The notes beneath the pieces are model-generated. The model did no database searches and was not told where the DNA came from. It worked only from the letters and a program-made list of their open reading frames with translations. From Sulfitobacter aestuariivivens (lineage in GTDB: Bacteria > Pseudomonadota > Alphaproteobacteria > Rhodobacterales > Rhodobacteraceae), in NCBI RefSeq assembly GCF_014763045.1, contig NZ_JACTAG010000003.1:248001-312000 (forward strand): a stretch of DNA of 64,000 bases. The letters are read 5' to 3'. Position numbers and translations under genes: made by a program. Below are positions 38,908-48,764 of the stretch, one piece after another; within the stretch, counting starts at the first letter, position 1, and the number at the start of each line of letters is the position of its first letter.

Positions 38908-41148
38908 TCAGGTCTGCGCTGCCTCGTCTTGTTGCAACTCAAAAAAGAGCGTCGAAAGTGGTGGTAGGGTCAGTGACAGCGAATGCGGGCGTCCTGATGC
39001 GGCGATCTCTTCACTGTCGGCATGCCCCATGTTTCCGCGGTCCGCCCCGCCATAGCGGCTGGCGTCGGTGTTCAAGCGCTCAATCCAGCGCCCCGGATAC
39101 GGCACCCCGATGCGGCGCGCAGTGCGTTCAACGGGGGTGAAGTTGCTGACAACCAGCACGGGGGCCGCGTCTTTCGGGCCCTTGCGCAGCCACGCGAAAA
39201 CGGAGTCCTCTGCCGCGTCTTCTTCGATCCATTCGAAGCCGTCTGGCTTGCAGTCTTGTGCGTGGAGTGCGGGCGCCCCACGATAGAGCGTGTTGAGATC
39301 GCGGATCAGGGTCTGCATTCCCGCATGCCGAGGTTCACCCAGCAAGTGCCAGTCAAGACTGTCGTCGTGGTTCCATTCGCGTCTTTGGGCGAACTCGCAA
39401 CCCATGAACAGCAGCTTTTTGCCCGGATGCCCCCACATGAAGCCATAATAGGCCCGCAGGTTGGCAAATGCGTCGGCACCGTCACCGGGCATCTTTTCAA
39501 TCATCGATCCTTTGCCGTGCACGACCTCGTCATGGCTGATCGGCAGGACAAAGTTTTCTGAAAAGGCGTAGTGCAGTCCGAATGTCATCTTTTGATGATG
39601 GTGTTTGCGGTGGATCGGATCTTCGGCAATGTAGGACAGCGTGTCGTTCATCCACCCCATATTCCATTTGAATCCGAACCCCAGTCCGCCCTGATCTGCC
39701 GGACCGCTGACGCTTGGAAAGGCGGTGGATTCCTCTGCCACTGTCATGATCCCCGGCACCTCGCCATATGTCACGGTATTGGTGCGTTGCAAAAACGCGA
39801 TTGCCTCAAGATTTTCGCGACCCCCGTCCTTGTTTGGCACCCATTCGCCGTCTTTTCGCGAGTAGTCGCGGTAAAGCATGGAGGCGACGGCATCGACGCG
39901 CAATCCGTCGATGTGGTGTTCGCGCAACCAGTAGAGCGCGTTAGCCACCAAATAATTGGACACCTCGCGCCGCCCGTAATTGAAAACCAGCGTGTTCCAG
40001 TCGGGATGAAACCCTTCGCGCGGGTCGGCGTGCTCGTAAAGTGGCGTGCCATCGAACTTGCCTAAGCCATGCGAGTCTTCGGGGAAATGCCCCGGTACCC
40101 AGTCAAGGATCAGCCCGATCTCTGCGGCATGACATGCCTCAACAAAGGCACGGAATTCTTCGAGCGTGCCGTGTCGGATGGTTGGGGCGTAAAGACCGAC
40201 GGGTTGATAGCCCCAGGAGCCATCGAAGGGGAATTCCGAAATCGGCATCAGCTCGATATGGGTGAAACCGAGGTCTTTCACATAGCTGACAAGCTGTTCA
40301 GCATATTCAATATAGGACAGGGGTCGATTGCCGTCTTCGGGCACACGCCGCCATGAACCAAGGTGAACCTCGTAGATCGAAATCGGCTGGTCGATGCGTT
40401 GGTGTGCCGCACGGCCTTGCATCCAAGGGGCATCCTTCCAGTCATAGCCGTTCAGCCGACGCACGACAGAGGCGGTTTTGGGGGGGTGTTCCGCCCCAAA
40501 GCCGAATGGATCAGCTTTTTGTGGCAACAGCGTGCCGGAGGAGTCGAGCAATTCGTATTTGTATGCCGCACCATCGCCGACATCTGGCAGAAAAACCTCC
40601 CAGACACCGGTCTGCCCGCGCCGTCGCATTGGCGCGCGGCGCCCATCCCAGCCGTTGAAGTCGCCCACCACGGATACACGGCGCGCATTCGGCGCCCAGA
40701 CCGCAAAGTGGGTCCCCGAAACACCTTCGTGCGTCATGACATGCGCGCCCAGCACCTGCCACAGATCCAGATGGGCACCTTCGTTGATCAGATGTTCATC
40801 AAGGTCCCCCATGACAGGGCCAAACCGATAGGGGTCGTCTGTATCCCATTGATGATGGCCGCTGGTAAACTGCAGCCTGTAAGGAAATCGCTTCTTGCGG
40901 CGCGGTATCTCGCCCGCAAACAATCCTTCACCCAGGTTTTCGAGCGTGGCCAGCGTGCGTCCACTTTCTGCTTCCAGTACAGAGGCAGCATCGGCTTCGG
41001 GATGAAAGGCCCGAACGGTGATCGCACCGTTCTCCTGATGCAGGCCCAGCACTGAGAAAGGATCGGCATGGGTGCCGGTCGTAATCTGGTGGGCGTCATC
41101 GGGTGTGATCAAGCCGTTCTTCCTTTCGCCGCGTGCAGGCGTTTCCAC
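38908..41148 (-). CDS. glgB: 1,4-alpha-glucan branching enzyme
   Basis: The 746-residue GH13 enzyme has a long N-terminal module and CBM48 ([21 protein letters not shown] near residue 150), then [20 protein letters not shown] (nucleophile Asp), MTVAEEST (acid Glu) and [13 protein letters not shown]. It adds alpha-1,6 branches to glycogen. The start appears to be GTG at 41148, with AGG five bases upstream and seven bases after the glgP stop; a downstream TTG is also possible. Confidence 0.96.
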   Translation of the reverse strand: METPARGERKNGLITPDDAHQITTGTHADPFSVLGLHQENGAITVRAFHPEADAASVLEAESGRTLATLENLGEGLFAGEIPRRKKRFPYRLQFTSGHHQWDTDDPYRFGPVMGDLDEHLINEGAHLDLWQVLGAHVMTHEGVSGTHFAVWAPNARRVSVVGDFNGWDGRRAPMRRRGQTGVWEVFLPDVGDGAAYKYELLDSSGTLLPQKADPFGFGAEHPPKTASVVRRLNGYDWKDAPWMQGRAAHQRIDQPISIYEVHLGSWRRVPEDGNRPLSYIEYAEQLVSYVKDLGFTHIELMPISEFPFDGSWGYQPVGLYAPTIRHGTLEEFRAFVEACHAAEIGLILDWVPGHFPEDSHGLGKFDGTPLYEHADPREGFHPDWNTLVFNYGRREVSNYLVANALYWLREHHIDGLRVDAVASMLYRDYSRKDGEWVPNKDGGRENLEAIAFLQRTNTVTYGEVPGIMTVAEESTAFPSVSGPADQGGLGFGFKWNMGWMNDTLSYIAEDPIHRKHHHQKMTFGLHYAFSENFVLPISHDEVVHGKGSMIEKMPGDGADAFANLRAYYGFMWGHPGKKLLFMGCEFAQRREWNHDDSLDWHLLGEPRHAGMQTLIRDLNTLYRGAPALHAQDCKPDGFEWIEEDAAEDSVFAWLRKGPKDAAPVLVVSNFTPVERTARRIGVPYPGRWIERLNTDASRYGGADRGNMGHADSEEIAASGRPHSLSLTLPPLSTLFFELQQDEAAQT

Positions 41149-41154
41149 ATCAAC

Positions 41155-43548
41155 CTAGCGCACAGAGGGTGCATTCCAAATCTCCTCCGCATAGCCACGG
41201 ATCGTCCTGTCGGATGAAAACCAGCCCATGCGGGCGGTATTTGTGGCCGCTTTCCGGGTCCAGCCCCGCTGATCGCGGTACGCTGCGTCCACTCTGCGCT
41301 GCGCGTCAAAATAGCTGTCAAAGTCACAGGTCACGAGGAAATAGTCGTGATCGTAGAGATTGGTCAGCACATCCTGATAGCGGGTTTTGTCACCCCCCGA
41401 GAATTCGCCGGCCGCGATCTGCTCAAGCGCCATGGAGAGGCGCGGGCTGTATTTTATTGCGTTGCGGGCGTAGGCGTGTTCGGCGCGGCGCGCCTCTACC
41501 TCGCTGGCGGTCAGGCCGAAGAGAAAGAAATTTTCTTCCCCCACATGATCGCGGATTTCCACATTCGCGCCATCCAGCGTGCCGATTGTGGGGCTGCCGT
41601 TCAGCGAAAGCTTCATATTGCCGGTGCCCGACGCCTCTTTGCCCGCGGTCGAAATCTGCTCTGACAGATCAGAGGCCGGGATCAGCAGTTCGGCCATCGA
41701 GACATTGTAGTTTTCAGGGTAGACTACCTGCAAAAGATCGCGGGTGACCGGGTCTTGGTTGAGTGTTTTGGCCACGTCATTGATCAGGCGAATGATAGAC
41801 TTGGCCAGCACGTACCCCGGTGCCGCCTTGCCGCCAAAGATCTTGACGCGTGGTGTCCAATCGCCATCGGGATTGGCGCGAATATCGTTCCACAGGGCGA
41901 TGGTTTCGAGGATGTTCAGATGCTGGCGCTTGTATTCGTGGATGCGCTTGATCTGAACGTCGAACATGGCGTCCGTGTTTAGTGACATGCCGTGCTCAGC
42001 CTTGAGCCATTGGGCCAGCCGCTGCTTGTTGCTGCGCTTTGCGGTGTCGTAGGCATCGAGAAAACCGGTATCGTCCAGATTCGGCTCCAGTTCCGACAAC
42101 CGTTCCAGATCATCCTGCCAGCCGGTACCGATGGTATCGGTGATCACGCGACGCAGGGCGGGGTTGCAGGCATGCAGCCAGCGGCGCGGCGTGACGCCGT
42201 TGGTCTGGTTCAGGATGCGCCCCGGATAGAGCGCATTGAGATCGGCAAAGACGGTTTCTTTTACCAGATCGGAGTGCAGTGCCGAGACCCCATTGACGTG
42301 AGACGCCATGATAAAGGCCAGTTCGCCCATCTTGACGTTGCCGTCTTCTATGATGCGCACCTGAGTTCCCACGCGCTCGAAATGGGCAGCCTCAATATGC
42401 TGAATGATTTGATAGTGGCGCGGCAGAATGCGCGAGAATAGCCCCTCTGACCAGCGTTCCAGCGCTTCTGGCAGCAGGGTGTGGTTGGTATAATTCAGCG
42501 TGGCCCGCGCTAGTTCGATGGCGGGCTCCATCTCAAGGCTGTGCACGTCTACCAGCAACCGCACCAGTTCAGGCCCGGCAATTGCGGGATGGGTGTCGTT
42601 AAGCTGGATCGCAACGTGGTCGGGCAGGGTTGCCAGTGCATGCCCCTCGGATAAAAAGCGCCGCAAGATATCCTGAAGCGACGCAGCGGTGAAGAAATAC
42701 TCTTGCTTGAGCCGCAATTCCTTTCCGACCTCGGTCGTGTCATCGGGATAAAGCACGCGGCTGATGGTCCGTGCGAGGCTCTCGGCCACGCTGGCACCGA
42801 TGTAATCCCCGCGGTTAAAGCTTTCGAGATCAAAAAGGGCCGCTGGCTTCGCCGCCCAAAGACGGAGAGTGTTGGCCCATTTGCCCTGCCAGCCGACAGT
42901 CGGCGTGTCGTGTGCAGAGGCAACAACGGTTTCGCCCGGCTCCCAGGATGCTTGGCCGTTTTCGGTGCGCACGTGACCGCCAAAATGGATGGGGTAGGCC
43001 ACCTCGGGTCGCTCGAATTCCCAGACATGGCGCTGCTCTAGCCACGCTTCTGCGCTTTCCATCTGCTGGCCATTTTCAAAGTGCTGTTCGAAGAGACCGT
43101 GTTCGTACCGGATGCCATAGCCATAGGCCGGGATGGCAAGCGTTGACAGGCTGTCCATGAAACAGGCGGCCAGTCGTCCCAGACCGCCGTTTCCTAGAGC
43201 TGCATCGGGTTCATCCGCAACTACCGCGTGGTAATCCTGACCCAGCGCGTTCATTGCCACGCGCGCGTTCTCTTCCAGATCGAGGTTGATGATCACGTCT
43301 TCGATCAGCCGCCCGATCAGGAATTCCATCGACAGGTAATAGACGCGCTTGTGCTTGCCTTCATACGTTTGGCGTGTCGAGGCGAACCAGGGCTCGACCA
43401 CCCGGTCGCGCAGGGTCAGTGACAATGCGATGCGCCAGTCATAAAGACTGGCATGTGCCGCATCCTTGCCTAACGAGAATTTCAAATGTTTCTCGATATC
43501 GGTGCGCAGGGAGTCGGGGGTGACGGTTTCGGGATTGATTTGCAGCAT
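41155..43548 (-). CDS. glgP: Glycogen phosphorylase
   Basis: The 797-residue GT35 enzyme has the pyridoxal phosphate region EASGTGNMKLSLNG with its Lys and GALGNGGLGRLAACFMDS near residue 110. It releases glucose 1-phosphate from chain ends. It is the first gene of the glycogen operon, so the promoter should lie in the 250 bases to its right, which hold a LacI-type operator. Length is normal for the family. Confidence 0.98.
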   Translation of the reverse strand: MLQINPETVTPDSLRTDIEKHLKFSLGKDAAHASLYDWRIALSLTLRDRVVEPWFASTRQTYEGKHKRVYYLSMEFLIGRLIEDVIINLDLEENARVAMNALGQDYHAVVADEPDAALGNGGLGRLAACFMDSLSTLAIPAYGYGIRYEHGLFEQHFENGQQMESAEAWLEQRHVWEFERPEVAYPIHFGGHVRTENGQASWEPGETVVASAHDTPTVGWQGKWANTLRLWAAKPAALFDLESFNRGDYIGASVAESLARTISRVLYPDDTTEVGKELRLKQEYFFTAASLQDILRRFLSEGHALATLPDHVAIQLNDTHPAIAGPELVRLLVDVHSLEMEPAIELARATLNYTNHTLLPEALERWSEGLFSRILPRHYQIIQHIEAAHFERVGTQVRIIEDGNVKMGELAFIMASHVNGVSALHSDLVKETVFADLNALYPGRILNQTNGVTPRRWLHACNPALRRVITDTIGTGWQDDLERLSELEPNLDDTGFLDAYDTAKRSNKQRLAQWLKAEHGMSLNTDAMFDVQIKRIHEYKRQHLNILETIALWNDIRANPDGDWTPRVKIFGGKAAPGYVLAKSIIRLINDVAKTLNQDPVTRDLLQVVYPENYNVSMAELLIPASDLSEQISTAGKEASGTGNMKLSLNGSPTIGTLDGANVEIRDHVGEENFFLFGLTASEVEARRAEHAYARNAIKYSPRLSMALEQIAAGEFSGGDKTRYQDVLTNLYDHDYFLVTCDFDSYFDAQRRVDAAYRDQRGWTRKAATNTARMGWFSSDRTIRGYAEEIWNAPSVR

Positions 43549-43715
43549 GAAGCCTTCGCGAGAATAGCGGGCCGAACGGCCGTGACAGGGCGGAGCGCGT
43601 CTAAGGCGCGGGGTTAGTCGGTTCCTAGATCAACGCGCCGCACATGTCACGCAACACGGTCTGACCAACCGCAGGACAGGCGGTCGGATCGAGGAAGGTA
43701 TGGTGCCAGACCGCT

Positions 43716-43735
43716 AAATGATAGCGCTAACATTT
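43716..43735. promoter_or_regulatory. LacI-family-type operator upstream of the glycogen operon
   Basis: AAATGATAGC-GCTAACATTT: 10-bp half-sites with one mismatch and a central CpG, the format of LacI/GalR-family operators (the GCGC core is like AglR/MalR-type sites). It lies about 170 bases before glgP in an otherwise unremarkable 251-base gap (43549-43799). The sequence differs from the operators at 54956-55004, so the regulator is probably not the LacI protein in this window. Confidence 0.65.
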
Positions 43736-43799
43736 TCAAGGTGCGCTATGAATCACCCTCAACCGGGGGACGGCATGTTGCGCTGATGCACACAGGTCT

Positions 43800-44930
43800 T
43801 CAGCCGCGCAGTTTGACCCAGCGGGCGTTCCCGGCGGACGACCGGACACAGGCATCGATGAATTCGACACCGCGCAGGCCGTCCTCAATTGTCGGGTAAT
43901 GCACCGCAGCGTCTGGCGTGGTGCCTGCGCGATGGGCCTCGATGGCGTCAGCGGCTTCGCTGTAAATGTTCGCAAAGCCTTCAAGATATCCTTCAGGATG
44001 GCCGGGGGGCACGCGGCTGAGGCGCGCTGCAGCGTCGCCCGCGCCGGACCCGTTGCGGGTGATCAGGCGCTTGGGTTCCCCAAACGGTGTGTGCCACAGG
44101 TAATTTGGATCTTCCTGCGCCCATTCAAGGCCGCCTTTCTCGCCGTAGACGCGGATTCGCAGGGCATTCTCATTGCCCGGCGCCACCTGAGAACACCACA
44201 GCATCCCTTTAGCTCCGCCCTCAAAGCGCAGCATGACGTGCCCGTTGTCATCCACTTGCCGCCCCGGCACGAAGGCGTCCAGATCAGCAGCAAGGCTTTC
44301 AACCTCCAATCCGGTGATGAACCGCGCAAGGTTATGCGCATGAGTGCCGATGTCCCCGGTTGAGCCGCCCGCGCCGGAACGCGCCGGATCGGTGCGCCAT
44401 TCGGCTTGCTTGAATGTTTCTTCCTGTGTCAGCCAGTCCTGCGGGTATTCCACCTGCACAACGCGGATTTTGCCGATCTCGCCGCCTGCCACCATTTCGC
44501 GCGCCTGCCGCACCATGGGATAGCCGGTGTAATTATGGGTCAGGATAAACAGCGCATCTGATTTTTCGGCAGCCTTCGCCAGCTTTCTGGCGTCCGCAAG
44601 GGTTGAGGTCAGCGGCTTGTCACAGATCACATGAATGCCGCGTTTGAGAAACTCCCGTGCGGCGGCATAGTGCACATGATTGGGCGTCACGATGCTGACT
44701 GCCTCAATCCCGGTTTTCAGCCGCGCCTCGCGGATCGCCATCTGTTTGAAGTCGTCATAGATGCGGGGCAGCCCAAGGGCCTCTCCGCTTTCGCGCGCCT
44801 TGTCAGGTGTTGAAGACAGGGCACCTGCCACCAGCTCATACCTGTCATCGATGCGAGACGCGATCCGATGCACGCCCCCAATGAAGGCATCATTGCCGCC
44901 ACCCACCATTCCCAGCCTGATCCGCTTCAT
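43800..44930 (-). CDS. Gfo/Idh/MocA-family oxidoreductase
   Basis: Start taken at [12 protein letters not shown] (44930), five codons inside the longest frame. The 376-residue protein has the Rossmann motif [10 protein letters not shown], the conserved EKP/DKP-type motif VICDKPLTS with its Lys, and the later [17 protein letters not shown] holding the catalytic His. Such enzymes oxidise a sugar or polyol at one carbon with NAD(P). Its last-gene position in the ABC/DhaKL operon, next to a sugar isomerase-like protein, suggests an early oxidation step there. A hairpin and T tract separate it from the isomerase. Confidence 0.88.
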   Translation of the reverse strand: MKRIRLGMVGGGNDAFIGGVHRIASRIDDRYELVAGALSSTPDKARESGEALGLPRIYDDFKQMAIREARLKTGIEAVSIVTPNHVHYAAAREFLKRGIHVICDKPLTSTLADARKLAKAAEKSDALFILTHNYTGYPMVRQAREMVAGGEIGKIRVVQVEYPQDWLTQEETFKQAEWRTDPARSGAGGSTGDIGTHAHNLARFITGLEVESLAADLDAFVPGRQVDDNGHVMLRFEGGAKGMLWCSQVAPGNENALRIRVYGEKGGLEWAQEDPNYLWHTPFGEPKRLITRNGSGAGDAAARLSRVPPGHPEGYLEGFANIYSEAADAIEAHRAGTTPDAAVHYPTIEDGLRGVEFIDACVRSSAGNARWVKLRG

Positions 44931-44944
44931 CCTGTAGTCCCCCA

Positions 44945-44990
44945 CTTCATCTTTCTAAAAAACTCCCCCCGGGTGGGCTGTTTTGCCCCA
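44945..44990 (-). terminator. Hairpin, T tract and GAAAGATGAAG motif between isomerase and oxidoreductase genes
   Basis: Read leftwards: GTGGGGC, loop, GCCCAC, a G run, then GAGTTTTTTAGAAAGATGAAG (44965 to 44945). The order stem then T6 suggests a partial Rho-independent terminator lowering expression of the last gene. Nearly the same GAGT6-7(C/A)GAAAGATGAAG string recurs at 52488-52509. Confidence 0.55.
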
Positions 44991-45003
44991 CAAAGCCATC
45001 GCT

Positions 45004-46059
45004 TCAGTCGATGCCCAGCATCTTCCGGTTGGCGGCCTCATCCGTGCCCCCATCGGCGAAGTCGTCAAACGCCCGTTCTGTCACGCGGATGATGTGATCC
45101 TTGACGAACTGTGCGCCCTCGCGTGCGCCGTCTTCGGGGTGTTTGAGGCAGCATTCCCATTCCACCACGGCCCAGCCGTCAAAATCCATCGCCGAAAGCT
45201 TGGAGAAGATCGCGTTGAAATCGACCTGTCCGTCGCCCAGTGACCGGAAGCGGCCCGCACGATCGACCCACGGCTGATAGCCGGAATAGACCCCCTGCCG
45301 CCCCGTTGGATTAAACTCTGCGTCCTTGACGTGGAACATCTTGATCCGGTCGGCGTAGATGTCGAGGTTGTCAATGTAATCAAGGCACTGCAGCACATAA
45401 TGGCTGGGATCATAGAGCATGTTGCAGCGGGTGTGGTTGTCCACGCGTTCCAAAAACATCTCGAAGGTCACGCCGTCGTGCAGGTCCTCTCCCGGATGGA
45501 TTTCGTAACAGATGTTGACGTCGTTTTCCTCTGCATGATCCAGAATAGGCCGCCACCGCGCGGCCAACTCATCGAATGCGGTCTCGATCAGCCCCGCAGG
45601 GCGTTGCGGCCAAGGGTAGACATAGGGCCACGCGAGAGCGCCGGAAAAGCTGACGTGGTTCTTGATGCCCATATTGGCAGAGGCTGAGATCGCCTTCATC
45701 ACCTGATCCACAGCCCATTCCTGACGCGCCGCCGGATTGCCATGCACCGAAGGGTCGGCAAAGCCATCAAATGCGGCGTCATAGGCCGGATGCACGGCAA
45801 CCAGCTGGCCTTGCAAATGCGTCGAAAGCTCTGTCACCTCAACACCGTTCTCGGCCGCCTGACCTTTGAAGGTGTCACAATAATCCTTGCTTTCCGCAGC
45901 CTTTGCCAGATCGAACAAACGTCCATCCCAGCTGGGCACCTGCACGCCTTTGTAGCCACAATCGGCGGCCCATTTGGTGATGGCGTCCCATGAATTGAAT
46001 GGCGCATCGTCCCCTGCGAATTGCGCCAGAAACAGCGCTGGTCCCTTGATGGTCTTCAT
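45004..46059 (-). CDS. Xylose-isomerase-like TIM-barrel sugar isomerase/epimerase
   Basis: The 351-residue AP-endonuclease-2 superfamily protein has metal-ligand stretches ICYEIHPGED (Glu), YDPSHYVLQ (Asp, His), FHVKDAEF (His, Asp) and VVEWECC (Glu). Relatives interconvert ketoses or act as inosose dehydratases. It starts four bases inside the end of the lacI-type gene and precedes the Gfo/Idh/MocA gene; that pairing is common in cyclitol and sugar catabolic clusters. Substrate undetermined. Confidence 0.87.
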   Translation of the reverse strand: MKTIKGPALFLAQFAGDDAPFNSWDAITKWAADCGYKGVQVPSWDGRLFDLAKAAESKDYCDTFKGQAAENGVEVTELSTHLQGQLVAVHPAYDAAFDGFADPSVHGNPAARQEWAVDQVMKAISASANMGIKNHVSFSGALAWPYVYPWPQRPAGLIETAFDELAARWRPILDHAEENDVNICYEIHPGEDLHDGVTFEMFLERVDNHTRCNMLYDPSHYVLQCLDYIDNLDIYADRIKMFHVKDAEFNPTGRQGVYSGYQPWVDRAGRFRSLGDGQVDFNAIFSKLSAMDFDGWAVVEWECCLKHPEDGAREGAQFVKDHIIRVTERAFDDFADGGTDEAANRKMLGID

Positions 46060-47126
46060 CTGATTTCCCCTCCCTGCGGTGGAATATTCTCTTTGAGATA
46101 AACGTCGATCCGGATGCGTTCCTGCGCAAGATTGATCGCGGCCCTGTCGGAATTGGCGCGCATGATGCGCACTGCAGAGCGCACCAGATGGCCCGAATCC
46201 TGGCTGATGACGGCGTCGAACTGACCGTTCGTAAGGGCGTCGCGTGACAATGGTGTCAGCTCATGCGCCACGACGACGGGCTTTGGCTGATCGGGATATT
46301 GGTCGAAATGACGTAGCAGACCCTCATTGCCGGCAGCCGACGAATAAATGCCGATGACGTCAGCGTTGTCTGCCAGTGCATGGGGCAACAGACGTTCGAT
46401 CTGATCGGGGTCATCGCGGCCTTCCAGCGATGCGAGCACTTCAAGATGCGGAAAGTCCCGTGACATGACCTCGTCAAAGCCAAGACGTCGCTCCAGGTGG
46501 TCGCGTGCCAGCATGGAGCCGGTGACGACAAGCACCTTGCCTTCGTGATCCCCCAGGAACCGGCCCATCAGCGCAGCGGCGGTACGACCTGCCGCGACGT
46601 TATCCACGCCGATGTAATTGTCCCGCTCAGAGCTGGGGATGTCCGCAACCAAGGAGACCACAGTCACGCCATGACGTTTGAGATACGCAATGGAATCGCG
46701 CACCGATGGCGTTTCCGGCCCAAAAATCGCCACACCGTCCACCTGCGTGGGGTCCAGCGCGTCGATGGCACGTGACAGGGCGACAGGATCAAAGGCGGCC
46801 ACGCGCACAAAGCTGACTTGCGTGCGGTCGCGCCGCAAATTCGGGGCAAGCTGTTCGATCTGATGCTCAAGCATCGAGATGAATTCGTTCTCTGCCAATG
46901 GCAGGATGAATGTGAAGCGATAAATCCGCCCACGGGCCAGATTGGCCGCGGCGGTGTCGCGTACGTATCCCAGATCGGCAATCGCCTGATTGACCTTGCG
47001 CACCGTCACCTCGCGTACGCCGGGGCGTGCATTCAGAACCCGGTCAACCGTCGCAAGGCTGACCTGAGCAACGCGCGCAATGTCGTTGATCGTGGGATTC
47101 AGGAGGGTGGTTTCCTTATCGGTCAT
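46056..47126 (-). CDS. LacI-family transcriptional regulator
   Basis: Start taken at MTDKETTLL (47126), which lies after the kinase stop; the longer frame would overlap it. The 356-residue protein has the LacI helix-turn-helix (TINDIARVAQVSLATVDRVLNARPGV) and a periplasmic-binding-like sugar domain (DGVAIFGPETPS, VVAHELTP). It is embedded in the operon it most likely controls; two TTGAGG-N6-CCTCAA palindromes with central CpG at the operon promoter are its probable operators, which would make it autoregulatory. Confidence 0.92.
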   Translation of the reverse strand: MTDKETTLLNPTINDIARVAQVSLATVDRVLNARPGVREVTVRKVNQAIADLGYVRDTAAANLARGRIYRFTFILPLAENEFISMLEHQIEQLAPNLRRDRTQVSFVRVAAFDPVALSRAIDALDPTQVDGVAIFGPETPSVRDSIAYLKRHGVTVVSLVADIPSSERDNYIGVDNVAAGRTAAALMGRFLGDHEGKVLVVTGSMLARDHLERRLGFDEVMSRDFPHLEVLASLEGRDDPDQIERLLPHALADNADVIGIYSSAAGNEGLLRHFDQYPDQPKPVVVAHELTPLSRDALTNGQFDAVISQDSGHLVRSAVRIMRANSDRAAINLAQERIRIDVYLKENIPPQGGEIR

Positions 47127-47133
47127 CTGATCC

Positions 47134-48753
47134 TTATGCTTTTGCCATCCCTTCAAAAATCCGCGCCACGGCCTCAGCGCCCGGGTCATTGTGACCGATC
47201 AGGTTTTCTTCGGGCACATAGGACGCGCGGCCCGCTTTTGCCTGACCGATCTGCGCGGTCTTGTCCGCGCCTTCGCGCGCAGCGGCTGCGGCGGCAGCCA
47301 AGCCATCGGAGAGGGTTGCGAGGGCCGGGGCCAGCGCGTCGACCATAGTACGGTCGCCGACCTGCGCGCCGCCCACTTCGCTGATGCGATCCAGCCCGAT
47401 TTTCAGGGCAGCGGGGGTCGGTTTACCATTGGCACAGGCGTCGCCCGTTGCGCCAAAGAAGATGGCGAGGATCACGCCAGATGAACCGCCCATGGTCTGG
47501 CTCAGCTCATTGGACAGCGCGCGGAAAAGCTGTGTGTGGTCTGCCAGAGGCATCCGGTCCATCGCGCCTTTCAGCGCACGTCCCGCACCCGCAAGCGTAG
47601 AGCCGCAGTCGCCATCGCCTGATTTGGCATCCAGCGCGTTTAGATCGGCCTCTGCGGCGATCAGCAGGTCGCAGCATTCCTCGATGATGGCGCGGGTCTT
47701 GGTGTTTTGGGAGGGGATCGGTTCAATCGGGCTTAGACCATCAGGCAACGGCTGCACCGGTACCGGCGCAAGCGCGCGCATTCCGGGCCATGCGGCCATC
47801 GGTGCGTCTGCAGCCAGGTGGGCCGCGTTCGCCTCTGTCACCGGCAAGACCGAGACGGAAAAGCCGTGCATGTCCAGTGCGGTCATAAGCCGACCCAAGA
47901 TGATGTGTTCGATGTTCTGCACCCTGTCAGAGTTCGCCAGTTCGTGGGCCAACACCGACATCTCGAGCGGGGTGGTGCCACCGAGATTGTTCAGGATAGC
48001 CACGTGTGGCCCATCGCCGATTTTCGGCGCAAGTTTGTCGAGCACCATGTCCATCGCCTGCGATGCGCTGGTGAGTGGCACCTGTTCCACGCCGGCCTCG
48101 CCATGAATGCCGAGGCCAAGCTCCGCCATGCCTTCCTTGATGCGGTCCTCGCGTTGGGATCCGGGCACGGTGCAGGTATCCAGTGACATGCCGATAGAGG
48201 CCACGCGTGATATGGTGTCTTCCGCCGCCTTGGTCACAGCGTCAAGGTCAGCGCCATCTTCGGCCATGGCCCCGCAGATCTTGTGGACAAACAATGTCCC
48301 CGCCACGCCGCGGGGTTGGGGCAGGTCGGGCAACGCAATATCGTCGCCCACGATCACCATTGATACCTTCAACCCGAAGGCCCGTGCGCGTTCAGCGGCA
48401 AGGCCGAAATTCAGCCGGTCGCCGGTATAGTTCTTGACAATCAGCAGGCAGCCCGCGTCACCGGTTACGGCAAGAATGCCGGCCAGCACCGCATCGACCG
48501 ACGGGGAGGCAAAGACTTCCCCACAGACGGCGGCGGTCAGCATGCCCTTTCCGACGAAACCCGCATGGGCCGGTTCATGACCCGCGCCCCCGCCAGAGAT
48601 CAGGGCGACCCGCGACTTGTCCCAATCAGTACGGAACACAACCTTGATATGCGGATAGCCATCCAGCCGAGACAAAGCCCCGCCGGAGGCTGCCAGCAGC
48701 CCGTCGATGGCATCGGTGACAAATGTTTCCTTGGCGTTGATGAAATGGCTCAT
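47134..48753 (-). CDS. DhaK-DhaL fused dihydroxyacetone/ketose kinase
   Basis: The start follows AAAGGAGACCGCC and gives 539 residues. The N-terminal DhaK domain has GGGAGHEPAHAGF and GIHGEAGVEQ, where the His binds the ketone carbonyl covalently; the C-terminal DhaL domain (from about residue 350) has KSGDGDCGSTLAGAG, the ATP/Mg site. The fused form uses ATP. Besides dihydroxyacetone, relatives phosphorylate tetruloses and apulose, so the operon may degrade a short polyol or branched sugar rather than glycerol. Confidence 0.92.
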   Translation of the reverse strand: MSHFINAKETFVTDAIDGLLAASGGALSRLDGYPHIKVVFRTDWDKSRVALISGGGAGHEPAHAGFVGKGMLTAAVCGEVFASPSVDAVLAGILAVTGDAGCLLIVKNYTGDRLNFGLAAERARAFGLKVSMVIVGDDIALPDLPQPRGVAGTLFVHKICGAMAEDGADLDAVTKAAEDTISRVASIGMSLDTCTVPGSQREDRIKEGMAELGLGIHGEAGVEQVPLTSASQAMDMVLDKLAPKIGDGPHVAILNNLGGTTPLEMSVLAHELANSDRVQNIEHIILGRLMTALDMHGFSVSVLPVTEANAAHLAADAPMAAWPGMRALAPVPVQPLPDGLSPIEPIPSQNTKTRAIIEECCDLLIAAEADLNALDAKSGDGDCGSTLAGAGRALKGAMDRMPLADHTQLFRALSNELSQTMGGSSGVILAIFFGATGDACANGKPTPAALKIGLDRISEVGGAQVGDRTMVDALAPALATLSDGLAAAAAAAREGADKTAQIGQAKAGRASYVPEENLIGHNDPGAEAVARIFEGMAKA

Positions 48754-48764
48754 GGCGGTCTCCT

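Noticed and set aside
43549..43799. Possible small gene or RNA before glgP
   Set aside because: No open frame with start and ribosome-binding site and no tRNA-like fold was seen; only the operator-like palindrome stands out.
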